The notes beneath the pieces are model-generated. The model worked only from the letters and a program-made list of their open reading frames with translations. It was not told the DNA's origin and made no database searches. Shown piece by piece: positions 34,061 to 45,839 of a stretch of 64,000 nucleotides of DNA (its first letter is position 1; each line of letters starts with the position of its first letter). The DNA is taken from contig QAOA01000121.1 of the NCBI GenBank assembly GCA_003255065.1, forward strand, positions 106,414 to 170,413, given 5' to 3'. Source of the DNA: Cercis canadensis (lineage: Eukaryota > Streptophyta > Magnoliopsida > Fabales > Fabaceae). Both the position numbers and the translations under genes were made by a program.

Positions 34061-34809
34061 AGGTACCTAGAAAGATGGAAAATTTTGTTATGATACAGGA
34101 AAATATGTTTGAAAAAAAGTTAATGTAATCGTCCCTTCGGTAGAACATTTTCTTGATTATTCCTCCCACTAAGGTTATTTGTACTGATATTCTTGTATTG
34201 AATAAATATATTAAAAATGTGAGCAGATTCAAAATATCTGTCAACATGTGGAAAATAGTATTATATGACCATTCCCTTTATAGACATGTCTTTAATTATC
34301 AACAAAAGTTGAGAAACTAATTGAAAATTTCCATCAGGAGAAAGGGTTAATCTTTAGATGTGCAATGATTTACTTGCTTCAAAAGGAAAGATAATAAGGG
34401 ATAAAAGATTTAACGATGTAGGTACAAAACAACAAACCTGACGGATAGGGTCAATAGCTTTGAATAATATGAATCCGGAACACACAAATAATCAGGGATG
34501 AAAGGAACCAAGAAAGTAATGTAAGAAACTAACTTTGTTCTAAACATAACCATAGAAAGTATTTCTTTTTTACAGAACCCAGTGTTCTCAAACTACATAC
34601 TTGCCATATTATTAGGATATGCAATGGGATGCTTTGGATTTGATGACTGGGTGAAGGTCTTTCTTGCATAGAGTTGCCCTGTTGTCGCAACCCTTTACCA
34701 AAGATATTGTGCCTGCACGATTGGAACGACGGGTAGGGTTTCTTTAAAATGTGGACCCGTCTCTGTCTTTAAAAGAAAAATTATAGAACCCTGTTGGTAG
34801 AATAGGCCA
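32621..34809. other. Intergenic DNA with a CT-rich tract and an (AT)n microsatellite
   Basis: 32890-33060 is strongly CT-rich. A 124-codon open frame on the minus strand (33858-33484) has no recognisable domain and is not called as a gene. 34024-34056 is an (AT)n microsatellite. The last part flanks the Copia insertion. Confidence 0.45.
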
Positions 34810-35728
34810 TGAGAGTTGCAGAGTCTATTCCTAGAGGGGGGTGAATAGGAATTGTTAAAAATCGTTTGTAAAAACAGATTCAAATCACAGCTTTGTTTAA
34901 GAACTAGTTCTTACAAACTAGTTCTTATAAACTAGTTCTTTCACAAATGTCAGATTTGAATGCACGAAATAACTTACTGAACAATGCAAAGCAAAAACTC
35001 AAACTAAATCCAGAATATCACAGATGAAGAGAAAGAAGATGAGCCAGAGATTTTATAGTGGTTTGGCTTAACATGTCTACATCCACTTCTTCCATGTCAA
35101 TGAGGTTCCACTATTCTTCAAGTTTATTTTTTCAAGCTTCTCCAAGCTTAACAACCATAGTTTTTGTTTTTTAAGCTCACCATGAACTCTCTCTTTCTAA
35201 CTTACTAGAGATCATTTTCATGGATTTCTCCCATAGAAATCCAAATACAAAACCCAAGTGTTTTGCTTTAGCCCCAAAGAAGAAACTCTCTTATAGAGTA
35301 GAAATAATGCAATGAAGTTCTTACTACATGAAGAGGTGACCAAGAGGAAGAAGAAGAGTAGAACTCTTAAGAATGGCTTCTTTCTCACTCTAAAATATTT
35401 TCTTCTAATTTCTCTTCATGCCTACCGAAGCCTCTTGGAAGTTCCCTTGTTATATTATCTTTCTTGTGCACATGAATGACTTTTGAAAAAGGCTTAAGGA
35501 GAAGTCTTGAAACATTTCTCTTCTTAAGGCAAAAAGAACCCACGTGAAGGACTATCAAAGAGGCAAAGAAGAAAACCACCTACCAGCTGACACAATTTCC
35601 ATAAACCAAAAAGTCTTTTGTCCTTTTGTGCCAAAAAGTTTTCCTTTGTGTAGGCATATTTTCAGGGAGAGATTTCTATTAGGCATTTGTTATCATCAAA
35701 ACTGAATTAGAGAATTGTGGGACTAACA
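34810..35728 (-). repeat. 3' LTR of the Copia element (rearranged U3)
   Basis: On the minus strand it starts TGTTAGTCCCAC and ends CTCTCA. Relative to the other LTR it lacks about 285 bp of U3. In their place is a ~50 bp inverted copy of the sequence just inside the element. Confidence 0.9.
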
Positions 35729-35745
35729 ATCTCCCCATTTTTTTA
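35729..35745 (-). promoter_or_regulatory. Polypurine tract of the Copia element
   Basis: On the minus strand AAAAAAATGGGGAGAT precedes the 3' LTR, the usual plus-strand primer of this Copia lineage. Confidence 0.75.
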
Positions 35746-36412
35746 TGATGACAAATGCCTAATAGAAATCTCTCCTTGAAAATATGCCTACTTCAGAACT
35801 AGTTTTAGAATTAGTTCTAAAAGCAGTTTTCAAAATAATTTTAAGAAGAAGCATGGCGTTTCCATACGAAATGCAAATAGATATAATAACAGTTCAAGTA
35901 GAGTATCTCATATTTCTCCCCTTTTGTCATTATAAAAAAGACAAGGGAGAAGAACAATCAGCAAATAGAATATAGACTATTCCAGAATTCAAATTAGATA
36001 TCAAATAGCAAAACCAAAATAAATACCATTATAAATTCAAGAGATTCTCCATGAACAAAAGTCAAGCAAACTATGAACTGATGCATAATGCATGATATGC
36101 AAAATAAAGAAGAACATAAAAATGCTGGAGAACACTCAAGTTAACTGTATACATAACTGAAGTTTTAACAATGAAAGTTAGAAATATAATCATAAGAAGT
36201 AGATGGTTTTGAAACTTTCAAAGCTGCCAACTATTTCTTTGTGAGGGCCAATTCTTTCTCAACCAAAGCAAGTAGTTTAGCAAAGCAAACAAACACTATA
36301 GTCTAAAAATAGTTGAGGTACTTTCAAATCTGATTAGCTAAGTCAGCAAGCTTGACAATTGCTATCTATTCCACATGATCAATTGACTGGTAGGAAGGAA
36401 TTGGTTATGGTT

Positions 36413-36414
<2 letters not shown>

Positions 36415-36481
<67 letters not shown>
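36415..36481. repeat. 67-base T homopolymer
   Basis: An unbroken T run interrupts the extra-ORF remnant of the Copia element. Its length may be a sequencing or gap-filling artefact. Confidence 0.9.
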
Positions 36482-36484
<3 letters not shown>

Positions 36485-37344
36485 TCTTTACGTATTTGAA
36501 AGAACTAGGAGCAACAGGTGGATGCCTCTTTGAAGAGCTGGCAAGAGTAACTGGTTCTTCATATGGCTTCCAATTCTAGGCAAAATTTGGGTAGTAACTA
36601 GTTTTGTAAGTGTTCTGATTATGTGGTCAAAACAATGTATGGAAAGAGGTTTTTCTTGGCCTCTAAACTCAAAAAAATCACAAAGAGATGTCATTGCATC
36701 ATCATAAAGAAGTAAATCAGAGAGTCAAACCTTATGTACAAACTTGCAGTCCCTATTAATAGCTAATTTAAGCACACTTGCTAGCACTTTTTCAGTCAAC
36801 TAAATTTTCATCCCAGCCACAAACTTTTTAGATAGATCATGCCAGAATTAGAACCTTGCAAAGGCTGTACATGAACATAAAATAACCGGATTACCTTTGC
36901 TAGCAGAGGTTCATCTAGCTTCAACATTTCAGACCAGCCCATCTTAGCAAATATCCTCTTAACTACTTTGGTGGAAGAATTCTTGGATTCCTAAGTTACT
37001 AAGCAACCAGGTGCTATTGATCTGGTTTCAAAACATTTTTGAAGATTTCCTTAGCAACTTTACTTTCAAACAGAGAGGTAGAAGCACTTGCAACCCTTGG
37101 AGTAAATGTAGTCTTTATGGCTTTTCATCTTGAATTTTCTACTCTTTTCAGAGAGAACTAGTTGAGGCTTTTTCTCATGAGTAAGCTCAGGAACCAGTTT
37201 AGGTTCTTGTTCTTGATCTGAGTTAGTTTTAGTTTCAAAGAAAGAAGCATATTTTGGAACAAAGATAGGTTCATATTATTCTGAAATGGATATTGGTTCT
37301 GCATGGGAAGGGCGAGCAGTTGCTTTGCCTTTACACTTAGCCAT
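36482..37344 (-). pseudogene. Extra ORF downstream of pol in the Copia element (plant transposon-protein type)
   Basis: From an ATG at 37344 the minus strand reads MAKCKGKATARPSHAEPIS. It then has a polar Glu/Lys-rich stretch and a later block with RIFAKMGWSEMLKLDEPL. SIRE-like Copia elements often carry an additional ORF between pol and the 3' LTR, related to a domain called putative plant transposon protein; its role is unknown. Multiple stops and shifts are present, and the T tract cuts it. Confidence 0.5.
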
Positions 37345-37984
37345 CAGTCTTTAGCTTATTCTTCTATTCAAAAACTTAAGTAGCTAGTTGTCTTGCTACA
37401 CAATACGGAAGTTGAACAAAGAAAATGGCAAACACAAGAATAAAGAGAGAACGTACAAGGTGAATAAAAAATGTAGATAAAACACATTAGGACAAGATTC
37501 AAATGAGGAAGAAGATAATATAATGAATGACAATGATGCGCTTGCAAAGGGCCGTTAAAAACGTGTGCATTTTGGCCAAAGGCTAGAAAACGCAGGCCAA
37601 GAAATCCAGGCCTAGAACAATTTAATGACAAATCAACCTAAGAGAAATGAAAGAAATCTTTTAAAGAAACAGTCCAACATATATCAGCCCAAGAAAGATA
37701 ACTAGATCCTTTTGAAGTAAAAGGCCTAGCAAGATTATAGTCTTTTAAAAAATTTGGCAGCCCAAAAATGAAATATTTCATACGTTCAAAACTCGTTTTA
37801 GGTAGAAATAATTTTGTCTAAATATTCCAGATATCTTTGCCAAATTTCTAGAAGCATACCAAGTGAAATTGAACATTAACAAACATTTTTTTGACAAACA
37901 GAGAAAGACAAAGAAAGAGAAATGATATGCATATGTACAAATAAAATGCAAACTGCCATATCTCATCAAAACGAGTTTATCATA

Positions 37985-38310
37985 TCTAGCTCATGTCTAA
38001 TAAAATAGAATTTATTTTCAGCTAAATGCTTAGTAAAGATGTCAGAAATTTAATCATCAATACTAACAGAAGATAATTCTATATCACCTTTAATGACATG
38101 ATCCTTAAGAAAATGATGCTTGGTCCTAGAATTCTGAAATGGATTTCTTGCAATATTGATACCACAAATCTTATCACACAACAAAGAAATTTTGTCTAGA
38201 AAAATACCATTGTCAACCAATTGTTGTTTCATAAAACACACTTGTGAATAGCAAAATCCAGTTGTCATGTATTAAGCTTCAGTTGTAGATTGAGCTACTG
38301 CATTCTGTTG
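37985..38310 (-). pseudogene. RNase H tail of the Copia polyprotein
   Basis: The minus strand reads AVAQSTTEA, then FMKQQLVDNG, SRTKHHFLKDHV and SDIFTKHLAE, the conserved end of plant Copia RNase H. Stops replace at least two codons (after STTEA and after SIDD). Confidence 0.82.
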
Positions 38311-38570
38311 TGGAGCTTATTCCTGAACTGGTTATGACAAACTGGTTCTGGTGCGAGCTCCTCGCTGCTTTTTCCTTTAACAAGCATTTTGATGCTTTCT
38401 TGCACTAAATCTATTCCTATTATTCTACCTCTACTGTTATCACCAAAAGCAACCGCTCTCAAGTCCTCCAAATTGATTGAAACACATATTGAGTACTTTC
38501 TAGTCAAGTGCTTAGAGTAGCCACTGTCCAGATACCAACAGTCACTTTTAGCTTGATAGCAGACCTGCAA
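38295..38570 (-). pseudogene. Copia protease-region fragment fused to the RNase H tail by deletion
   Basis: CWYLDSGYSKHLTRK matches the conserved WYLDSGCSxHMT block around the aspartic protease active site, with Cys replaced by Tyr. The frame then runs directly into RNase H sequence, so integrase and the RT core (roughly 3 kb in an intact element) were lost in one deletion. Confidence 0.8.
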
Positions 38571-38653
38571 GAAATTAGAGACATTTTGGTACCTAAACTT
38601 CTTTGGGTCCTTTCAAGTTAGCAACAGTTGTGCCTTTAGGTACTCATATCATT

Positions 38654-39200
38654 TTCCTAGCAGCATAAATTTTTTTATAGGATCAGGTATTAGGAAAATG
38701 TCCTAGACATCCACAGTAAAAACAAGTTCCCTTAGAGAAGGAGTGTGAGGAGGAAGCTTTGACAAAAGAATTTTTAGAAACCTTTGAAGTGCTAGGTTGA
38801 ACATAACCTAAACCAGTTCTGTCATTGCTTACTCTTTGCTTTCCTAATATGGAATTCAAATTATTTCTTCCTTTAACAAACTTAGCTAAGTCTCTAGATA
38901 ATTCATTTACTTTTCTTTTCAGCTTANTTTCTAGCAGCACAAATTTTTTTATAGGATCAGGTATTAGGAAAATGTCCTAGACATCCACAGTAAAAACAAG
39001 TTCCCTTAGAGAAGGAGTGTGAGGAGGAAGCTTTGACAAAAGAATTTTTAGAAACCTTTGAAGTGCTAGGTTGAACATAACCTAAACTAGTTCTGTCATT
39101 GCTTACTCTTTGCTTTCCTAATATGGAATTCAAATTATTTCTTCCTTTAACAAACTTAGCTAAGTCTCTAGATAATTCATTTACTTTTCTTTTCAGCTTA
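38654..39200. repeat. Unmerged contig overlap around N 38927 (two 273 bp copies)
   Basis: 38654-38926 and 38928-39200 are near-identical and meet at a single N. The second zinc-knuckle region (CFYCGCLGHFPNT) is therefore written twice. Confidence 0.92.
38683..38926 (-). pseudogene. Copia gag-pol linker with a second zinc-knuckle-like motif
   Basis: A minus-strand segment with a Lys-rich coil (KLKRKVNELSRDLAKF) leads to CFYCGCLGHFPNT, a degenerate CCHC knuckle in which the last cysteine is lost. In SIRE-like elements this lies between gag and protease. Confidence 0.7.
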
Positions 39201-39221
39201 TCATTTTAATCCTTGAGAGAA

Positions 39222-40260
39222 GAGCTAAGCCGGGAAGAGGCAAGCAAATGAAGGGAGGCATTACGGGCCGACTACAAGAAGCTTTGCTTAGTAGACTCGA
39301 CAAGTCGCTTATAGAATGCCAACTACTATTACTAAGTGAAGACTTTCCACTTCACTTAATAAGGGGAAGGGGGAAGGAAGCGAAGCTTAGCGAGCTTTAT
39401 AAGGTCGACCACTACATAAGCCACTGGCGGAGAAAGCTCTTCGAGCTCTCCTTCATTTGTTGCTAAGCCAAGGTCCCAGGTCTCCAAGTCAGCCCGCGCT
39501 TTTTTGAAGAATCCTGCACCCACGGAGAGGTGCCCAGAAATGCGGAGCCCTTATACCGATTGATGTACTTGACTTCAGTTCGAGGACTGAAAGATGTTAC
39601 TAAATCAACACTTGGAACAGACGAACGATAACAAAGTCCAGTGTGAAGTTCAGTCTACCATAGCGCATCTATTCTGTAATAGATATTCATTTCAATAGGA
39701 AAAGAGAAAGTGAGACAATAATTATCATAGATAAGAGAGATTTGTTTTGCCCTTTGCTTTTCTAGTCAAGTGAGGTAGTCCTTGTCCATGTTGGAACTGT
39801 TGATGGAAGTACCGCTCAACTACGAGATGCTTCAAAGTCGATGTATCAATGTTCCCAAGAATAACATCAAACGGCAAGCCTTGCTTCAAGTTAGTCAATT
39901 GGGATCTAATTGATTGCTAAACTGAAGGCTGTCGAAGATACCCTTATTTATACAACGTCCTTACCTTACTTACGAAGAAGTAGTTGGAGTTGGGCTCCGA
40001 ACTATGCGAGTTTGCTTTTGTTTTATGTTTCTAAGAGCGGAAAGATCCCTTATTTGATCAGACCACTCCTAGTGTTCGAACTAGTCATTAATGGTCAGCT
40101 TTATTGGTATCCTTTCGGTATGCATTGCGAACACTTTCATTTTTAGCGTCTCATCTTCTCTAGAGAAGTGAAACTCGAATGGATATAGCAGATGGTCCAA
40201 CTACATAACTTTTTCTTTTTCATTACTTTTATGGTCGTGCCTCGTGGCACGGCAGCACCC
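39222..40260 (+). other. ccmFC: Nuclear mitochondrial DNA insertion (NUMT) ending in the start of ccmFC
   Basis: Base composition changes sharply from the AT-rich Copia sequence to plant mitochondrial-type intergenic DNA (for example AGCTTAGCGAGCTTTATAAG near 39383). At 40192-40260 the plus strand encodes 23 codons beginning MVQLHNFFFFITFMVV, then PRGTAAP. This is the N-terminus of mitochondrial ccmFC, a subunit of the haem lyase for cytochrome c maturation. It stops abruptly where Copia gag sequence resumes. The open frame 39910-40146 (78 residues) is an unassigned mitochondrial ORF. The gene fragment has no function here. Confidence 0.85.
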
Positions 40261-40527
40261 TTATTTTCTTTTTCAAGAATGTCATTGTGATGCTAAAGAA
40301 TTTTAAGTCTATCAATCAAAACAACATTATCTTTTTCAAGTTCTTTTATCACATTAACTTGATCTTTTATGATTTTCTTGAGAGCAATAATTTTTGCAAG
40401 TATTTTCTCATAATCAAAAGAAAAATCATCAAAAGCAAGACTTAGTTCATTATAAAGTAGGAAGGAGTTCAAGGTCTATATCAATTACCTCCCATTTCGC
40501 ACCACTTCCTTCACCATTAGCCATCAA

Positions 40528-41553
40528 TCAGAAGTTAGCAATGTTTTCCTCATCAAAATCTTCACTATTGGAGGTTGAATCTTCATCACTCCAGGTGGCC
40601 ATCATTGCCTTCTTTTTGCCATTTTTGAAGTAGATTTTCTTTTTGAGTTTTGGACATTCACATTTGATGTGTCTTGGCCTCTTGCACTCATAGCATATGA
40701 TAAGTTCCTTCTTGTTTTCTCCTTTGGTGAAGTCTTTGTAATTTTTTGGTGAAAATCTCTTCTTCTCCTTTCTTTTCTTCATCAATTTGAGAACCTTCTT
40801 TGTGATCAATTCCACATCATCTTCACTGGAAACTAGTTCTTCTTGAGTACTAGTTTCTGGAGCATTTGAGGTAAGAGCTAAGCTCTTCTTTCTATCTACT
40901 GCAATGGACTTCTTTTGCATAATCATTATCTGATGAGACTCCAAAGTACCTCTCAGAGAATCCACTGTAAGTTCATTTGTCTCTGCATACTGTAGTAGGA
41001 CAGTCACTTTAGAATCCTATTTCTTAATGAGACATTTTAAGATTTTCTTGACTTGCTCATTTTGAGAATAAATTCTACAAAGCCCTTTGAGACTATTTAT
41101 AATGCTTAAGAATCGAGCAAAAAAGAAATCCAGAGGTTCATTTTGATTCATTTGAAACATCTCATACTGAGTAGAGTAGATGTCAATTTTGGCCTCTTTG
41201 ACATGATTGGTTCCTTCATGGATTGCAACAAGTCTATCCCACATCTCCTTAGCAGTATTACAAGATACAACATTCTCATACTCCTTTGCAGATACAACAC
41301 ACACAATGTTATATCTTGCTTTAGAGTTGAGAGTGAATCTGAGCTTATCTTCAACAGAAAACTCATGTTCTTCTTTCAAGACAGTAGCTTCATTCACCAT
41401 CTTAGTTGGAGGTGTGAGACCATTTTTGACTATTTGCCAAACTTCATAGCCAATTGACTCAAGGTACATCTCCATGCGATGCTTCCAGTAAGGATAGTTT
41501 TCTCCATTGAAAAATGGAGGTTTGAGAGAAGAATGTGAATTCTGGTTGTTCAT
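40528..41553 (-). pseudogene. Copia gag (UBN2-type) with CCHC zinc knuckle
   Basis: From ATG at 41553 the product reads MNNQNSHSSLKPPFFNGENY with YWKHRMEMYLESI, the start of plant Copia gag. CNTAKEMWDRL follows. A stop near 41017 splits it. The second part (41007-40528) carries CYECKRPRHIKCEC (CX2CX4HX4C) and an acidic end. Gag forms the virus-like particle that packages the RNA. It sits immediately inside the primer-binding site, as expected. Confidence 0.88.
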
Positions 41554-41623
41554 GGTACCTGCAACACAACTTAATAGGATCTTTAGCTCTTGGTTAGTTA
41601 AACCAGCAAAGATTAGATGAGCA

Positions 41624-41637
41624 CAATCTCTGATACC
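41624..41637 (-). promoter_or_regulatory. Primer-binding site of the Copia element
   Basis: The minus strand reads TTGGTATCAGAGA next to the 5' LTR, complementary to initiator tRNA-Met. Confidence 0.82.
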
Positions 41638-41640
41638 AAT

Positions 41641-42824
41641 TGAGAGTTGCAGAGTCTATTCCTAAATAGGGGTGAATATGAATTGTTAAAAATAGTTTGT
41701 AAAAATAGATTTAAATAACATATTTGTTTAATAATTGGTTCTTACAAACCAGTTCTTATAAATTAGTTCTTTCACAAATGCCAGATTTGAATGCACGAAA
41801 TAACTTATTGAAAAATGCAAAAGAAAAACTCAAACTAAATCCAGAATATCACAGATGAAGAGAAAGAAGATGAGCTAGAGATCTTATAGTGGTTCGGCTT
41901 AACATGCCTACATCCATTTCTCCCATGTCAATGGGGTTCCACTATTCTTCAAGTTTATTTTTCCAAGCTTTACAACAAGTTTATTTTTTCAAGCTTAACA
42001 ACCATGATTTTTGTTTTTCAAGCTCACCATGAAGTCTCTCTCTCTAACTCACTAGAGATCACTCTCATGGATTTCTCCCATAGAAATCCAAATACAAAAC
42101 CCAAATATTTTGGTTTAGCCCCAAAGAAGAAACTCTCTTATAAAGTAGAAATAATGCAATGAAGTTCTTGCTACATGAAGAGGTAACCGAGAGGAAGAAG
42201 AATAGTAGAACTCTTAAGAATGGTTTTCTTCTCACTCTAAAATATTTTCTTCTAATTTCTCTTCATGCCTACCGAAGCCTCTTGGAAGTTCCCTTGTTAT
42301 ATTATCTTTCTTGTGCACGTGAAGGACTTTTGAAAAAGGCTTAAGGAGAAGTCTTGAAACCTTTCTCTTCTTAAGGCAAAGAGAACCCACGTGAAGGACT
42401 ATCAAAGAGGCAAAGAAGAAAGCCACCTACCAGTTGGAACAATTTCCATCAACCAAAAAGTCTTTTGTCCTTTTGTGCCAAAAAGTCTTCCTTTGTGTAA
42501 GGAAGTGTGTAAAGTTTTCCTTGAAAGAAGGTCATTGCATCAGTCAAGTCAAGAAGGAATTTCCAATCTCAACTCACACAATGTCCTAGAGAGACTAGAG
42601 AGGACTAAATCCAACTTGAGTCTTTGACAAGATTTATCCACATCAGCAAGAATTTGGGCAATCAACTTTTGGAAGAACAAGTCCTCCTTTGCCAGAACTA
42701 GTTCTTTGTTGAAGACTTCTTACTAACCTGTTCTAATTAAACACTTAAGTACATAACACAATATTAGTAACAGTAGGATCATTTGTTATCATCAAAACTA
42801 AATTAGAGAATTGTGGGACTAATA
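41641..42824 (-). repeat. 5' LTR of the Copia element
   Basis: It matches 34810-35728 in its outer and R/U5 parts and keeps about 285 bp of U3 missing from the other LTR. Its outer terminus is TA rather than TG, a point mutation. Confidence 0.9.
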
Positions 42825-42829
42825 GGCCA

Positions 42830-43228
42830 AGGGTATTTTCTTAAGTTTAGTTGTGACTTGATATTATACTAGTCCATGGTAATGAACAACAATCCCTATC
42901 TAAGAATTAGATATAACCCCTACATTAAAAAGAGGTGGTTGAGTATCATGCATAATGATCTAAGTTTGAAGACAGAAAGTTATCGTTGTTAACTATAATT
43001 TAAGTTAATAAACATCCTATATATAAAGGAATGACTTCCTTGGATTCTGATAAGGATGAAACTTCAATATGTAATTGTGTTTAGCCACTTGCTTGGATTG
43101 ATATAGAAGTTGTTACTTGAATCATTTATCATTGAAGAGGGACACAAATTACAATTGAAAATCAATGCAGATGCATAAATAGGTGATAAAATGGCTGACC
43201 GATTCGCAGATAGAGAGGATGTTGACGT
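42830..43228. other. Intergenic DNA, no supported gene
   Basis: No domain or element could be supported between the Copia and TRIM insertions. Confidence 0.4.
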
Positions 43229-43519
43229 TGTTAAATATAAAACTATTCTTGAGCCTTCACCAAACAACTTAAGTTTTTAGGTTGAATCGGTTTTTGACAT
43301 GGTATCAGAGCCTCTTTGACCAAGCGGTCAGGAGATCGAATCCTTCCATCCCCACTTTCTCAATTAAATTGAAATTTCAACACATGGTATAAGTGGGCCT
43401 ATGCTTTGTCTACACTTCAAGCCTAAAGGGCTTTCAAGTGTGGGAGCATGTTAGATATAAAACTACTCATGGGTCTTCACCTAACAGCTTAAGCTTTTAG
43501 GTTAAATCGGTTCTTGACA
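43229..43519 (+). mobile_element. Complete TRIM retroelement
   Basis: Two 71-72 bp LTRs (43229-43299, 43448-43519) start TGTTARATATAAAACTA and end TTGACA. A tRNA-Met primer-binding site TGGTATCAGAGC (43300-43311) follows the first, and a purine-rich AGTGTGGGAGCA precedes the second. Flanks GACGT and GACCT match at 4 of 5 bases. TRIMs carry no genes and rely on other elements. Confidence 0.9.
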
Positions 43520-44099
43520 GACCTATTATAGGTCAGAAAGTGATAATAAATAGAAATATATATGTATATTTGTGTGTTATTTAATGTTGATCTATCTCAA
43601 TATATAGTTATTCATAATTCAATGTTGTTCAGCTGCAAGTGCTGATCAACATGTAATGACATAATGAAAAATAATACATCATGATATAGTATACTAAAGA
43701 AGATAAATCGAACAACCAATACAATATACTAAATATATTGATTAAATAAAGTCTAGATCCTATATATCAAAGAAAAAGATGATATCGTAAAGTGTAGTTA
43801 CTTCCTGCGTTAAATTAGTGTCTGAATTCTCTTACTCTACAAATTCACATCATAAGCAAATTAATTGATTAATAATGATGGGATTAATTGTTACGGGAAC
43901 ATATTTCTACTAGACACATGAATTGAACTCAGGCTTACTTGTTAGAGATTCATACAATGCTGAGGGTTGTGGGGGACAATTTGAAGGATCAATTGTGTAA
44001 ATAAAATCCCTGGGCTCACCTTCACCAGGTCTTACATAGTTATATTCTACTAATTGTGGTGACTAAACTCAAATTTCAAACTTGTTGTCAAAAAAATAC

Positions 44100-44290
44100 T
44101 ATAATGCTACTGAGCAACTGTGGTAGAGCTTGTAGTATACTTGCACTGTTAAGCAACCACTTGCTATAATCTTGCCATGGTTATCCTTCTGTATCAGAAG
44201 GACAAAGGCTCTTCCCTCAAGGTCTATTAATCGAATCTCAGTGTCTAATTCATGACCATATTGGGCACTAAACCGCACAGTTAAAGTATC
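44100..44290 (-). pseudogene. Possible B3-like DNA-binding domain fragment
   Basis: The minus strand is open over about 60 codons with LDTEIRLIDLEGRAFVLLIQ followed by KDNHGKIIASG. This resembles the middle of a plant B3 domain (a hydrophobic strand, LxDxxG, then a basic turn). Only a partial domain is seen and no flanking exons were identified, so it could be a gene fragment or chance. Confidence 0.3.
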
Positions 44291-45839
44291 CTATCAGATT
44301 GAGAAGTATTAAAGTACATGAAAAGGAATAACCAAAATTTTATTTTCGTGCAACATAGTCAAATCATGTACCAGCCCTTATCAATTGTATTCATTTCTTT
44401 TAATAATGATATAAATGCATTTGGAAGGTTAGTATTCAAGATCTGTTCTAGGAGGTCGGTTTGGGGTTGAACTTTGCAATATCTCTCAAATGTTAGATGA
44501 AGATCTTACTTGATTGTGTCAAATATCAATATACAATCAAGAGTTTAATATTGTGATCTTATAGATTAAATGGTACTAACTTATTTTGTGACCACAGTAA
44601 TTTTAACATGAAAGTGTTAACAACGGCATGTTTGACACACATATATATGTTGATGGTTTTCATACAAATTGGAGATAAAATTACAACTGACACACACTTC
44701 TATCATACTCAAATCCACTTCTCTTAGAAAAACATCTATGAACAAATTCAATGTGGGCAGTCAACAATAACTTTTTGTACTTTGAGAAGAATTTGAGATG
44801 GACTATTTTGTGTCAAATATAAAACTATTTTTTAGAAAGTCAATTTTGGAATCTGTCTCAAACACTTTGGGGTGGATTTTGAGATATTCAAACAATCTTA
44901 ATCCATCTCAAAATCTATCTAAAACTTTGAGTAAATTTTGAGACAACTCTTGGTAATAAGTTTTTATAATGTTAAATACTTTGAGATGGACAAATTGATC
45001 TCTAACATTTGGCGCCAATTGGAAATTCTATTTGAGATGGATTGGTCTATCTCAAAAATTTTCCAATTAACCATTTTGTTGTTTGAGATGGAAATCTGTA
45101 CAAATTTTCTCTCAAATCCCCTTTTTGAATTGCATATTCAAATGGATTGCCAAGAGGCCCAAGATGTTTGGTGGTGTTAAACCTAAGGCCTGGCACTTGG
45201 ATAACCTTAGGCCTTATGAAATTTGCTCCTCTAATAATGTTCCAATATCCTCGAGCCCAATGCTCTATGGCGACTCTATTGGGTACCATCCCCATTTACC
45301 CATCTTTAATACTAAAACAAACTCTTAATCACCAAACCTAAAATAACAAATAAAAGATGTTAAAAGAAATGAAAGATAACATTTTTAAAATGTTATTAAA
45401 ACATTAATGTTGTCGTATATAAAAGGAAAAGTCTAAAAAACCCTTCAACTATATCTTATGTGTAGTTTACCCCCAAAACTTTAAAAACGTAGGGTATTAC
45501 ATTGAACTTTGAAAATTGTAGAAAACTCCCAAGGACCAAACGGTCATCCATTAATGGACGGAAATAAGCACGTACAATGCACGTGTTATGTTTAAAACCT
45601 TAATTTTTCAAAAAAAACTCAGATTAATCAAGATTTTTTTTGTTAATTGCACACGTGAGTGGCATGTGTTCTCTATCATCCCTTTCCCTCGACGATGTGT
45701 TTTTGAAAGGGGAAATTTGAGTGAAATCCCTAGCTTAAACTATGAACTGGGTTACTAAGCTCCATTGGAATATCGAAGAAGTATATAGAAGAAGGGGAAA
45801 GTCTATAGAACCTTGGGGATTTCAATTGTCTAAAGATTT

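Larger units (their letters stand above)
34810..42824 (-). mobile_element. SIRE-like Ty1/copia LTR retrotransposon, internally deleted, with NUMT inside
   Basis: Direct LTRs (34810-35728 and 41641-42824) are flanked by a perfect 5 bp duplication GGCCA (34805-34809 and 42825-42829). On the minus strand the order is 5' LTR, primer-binding site, gag, a remnant of the protease region, RNase H tail, an extra ORF, polypurine tract and 3' LTR. Most of integrase and RT is missing. A mitochondrial fragment (39222-40260) lies in gag, and a 273 bp assembly overlap lies around N 38927. The element cannot move on its own. Confidence 0.92.

Noticed and set aside
39910..40146. 78-codon ORF as a nuclear gene
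   Set aside because: It lies inside the mitochondrial insertion and has no recognised product.
42830..43100. Possible Copia RNase H remnant (DSDKDETS-like)
   Set aside because: Only a few residues resemble the motif and no neighbouring blocks support it.
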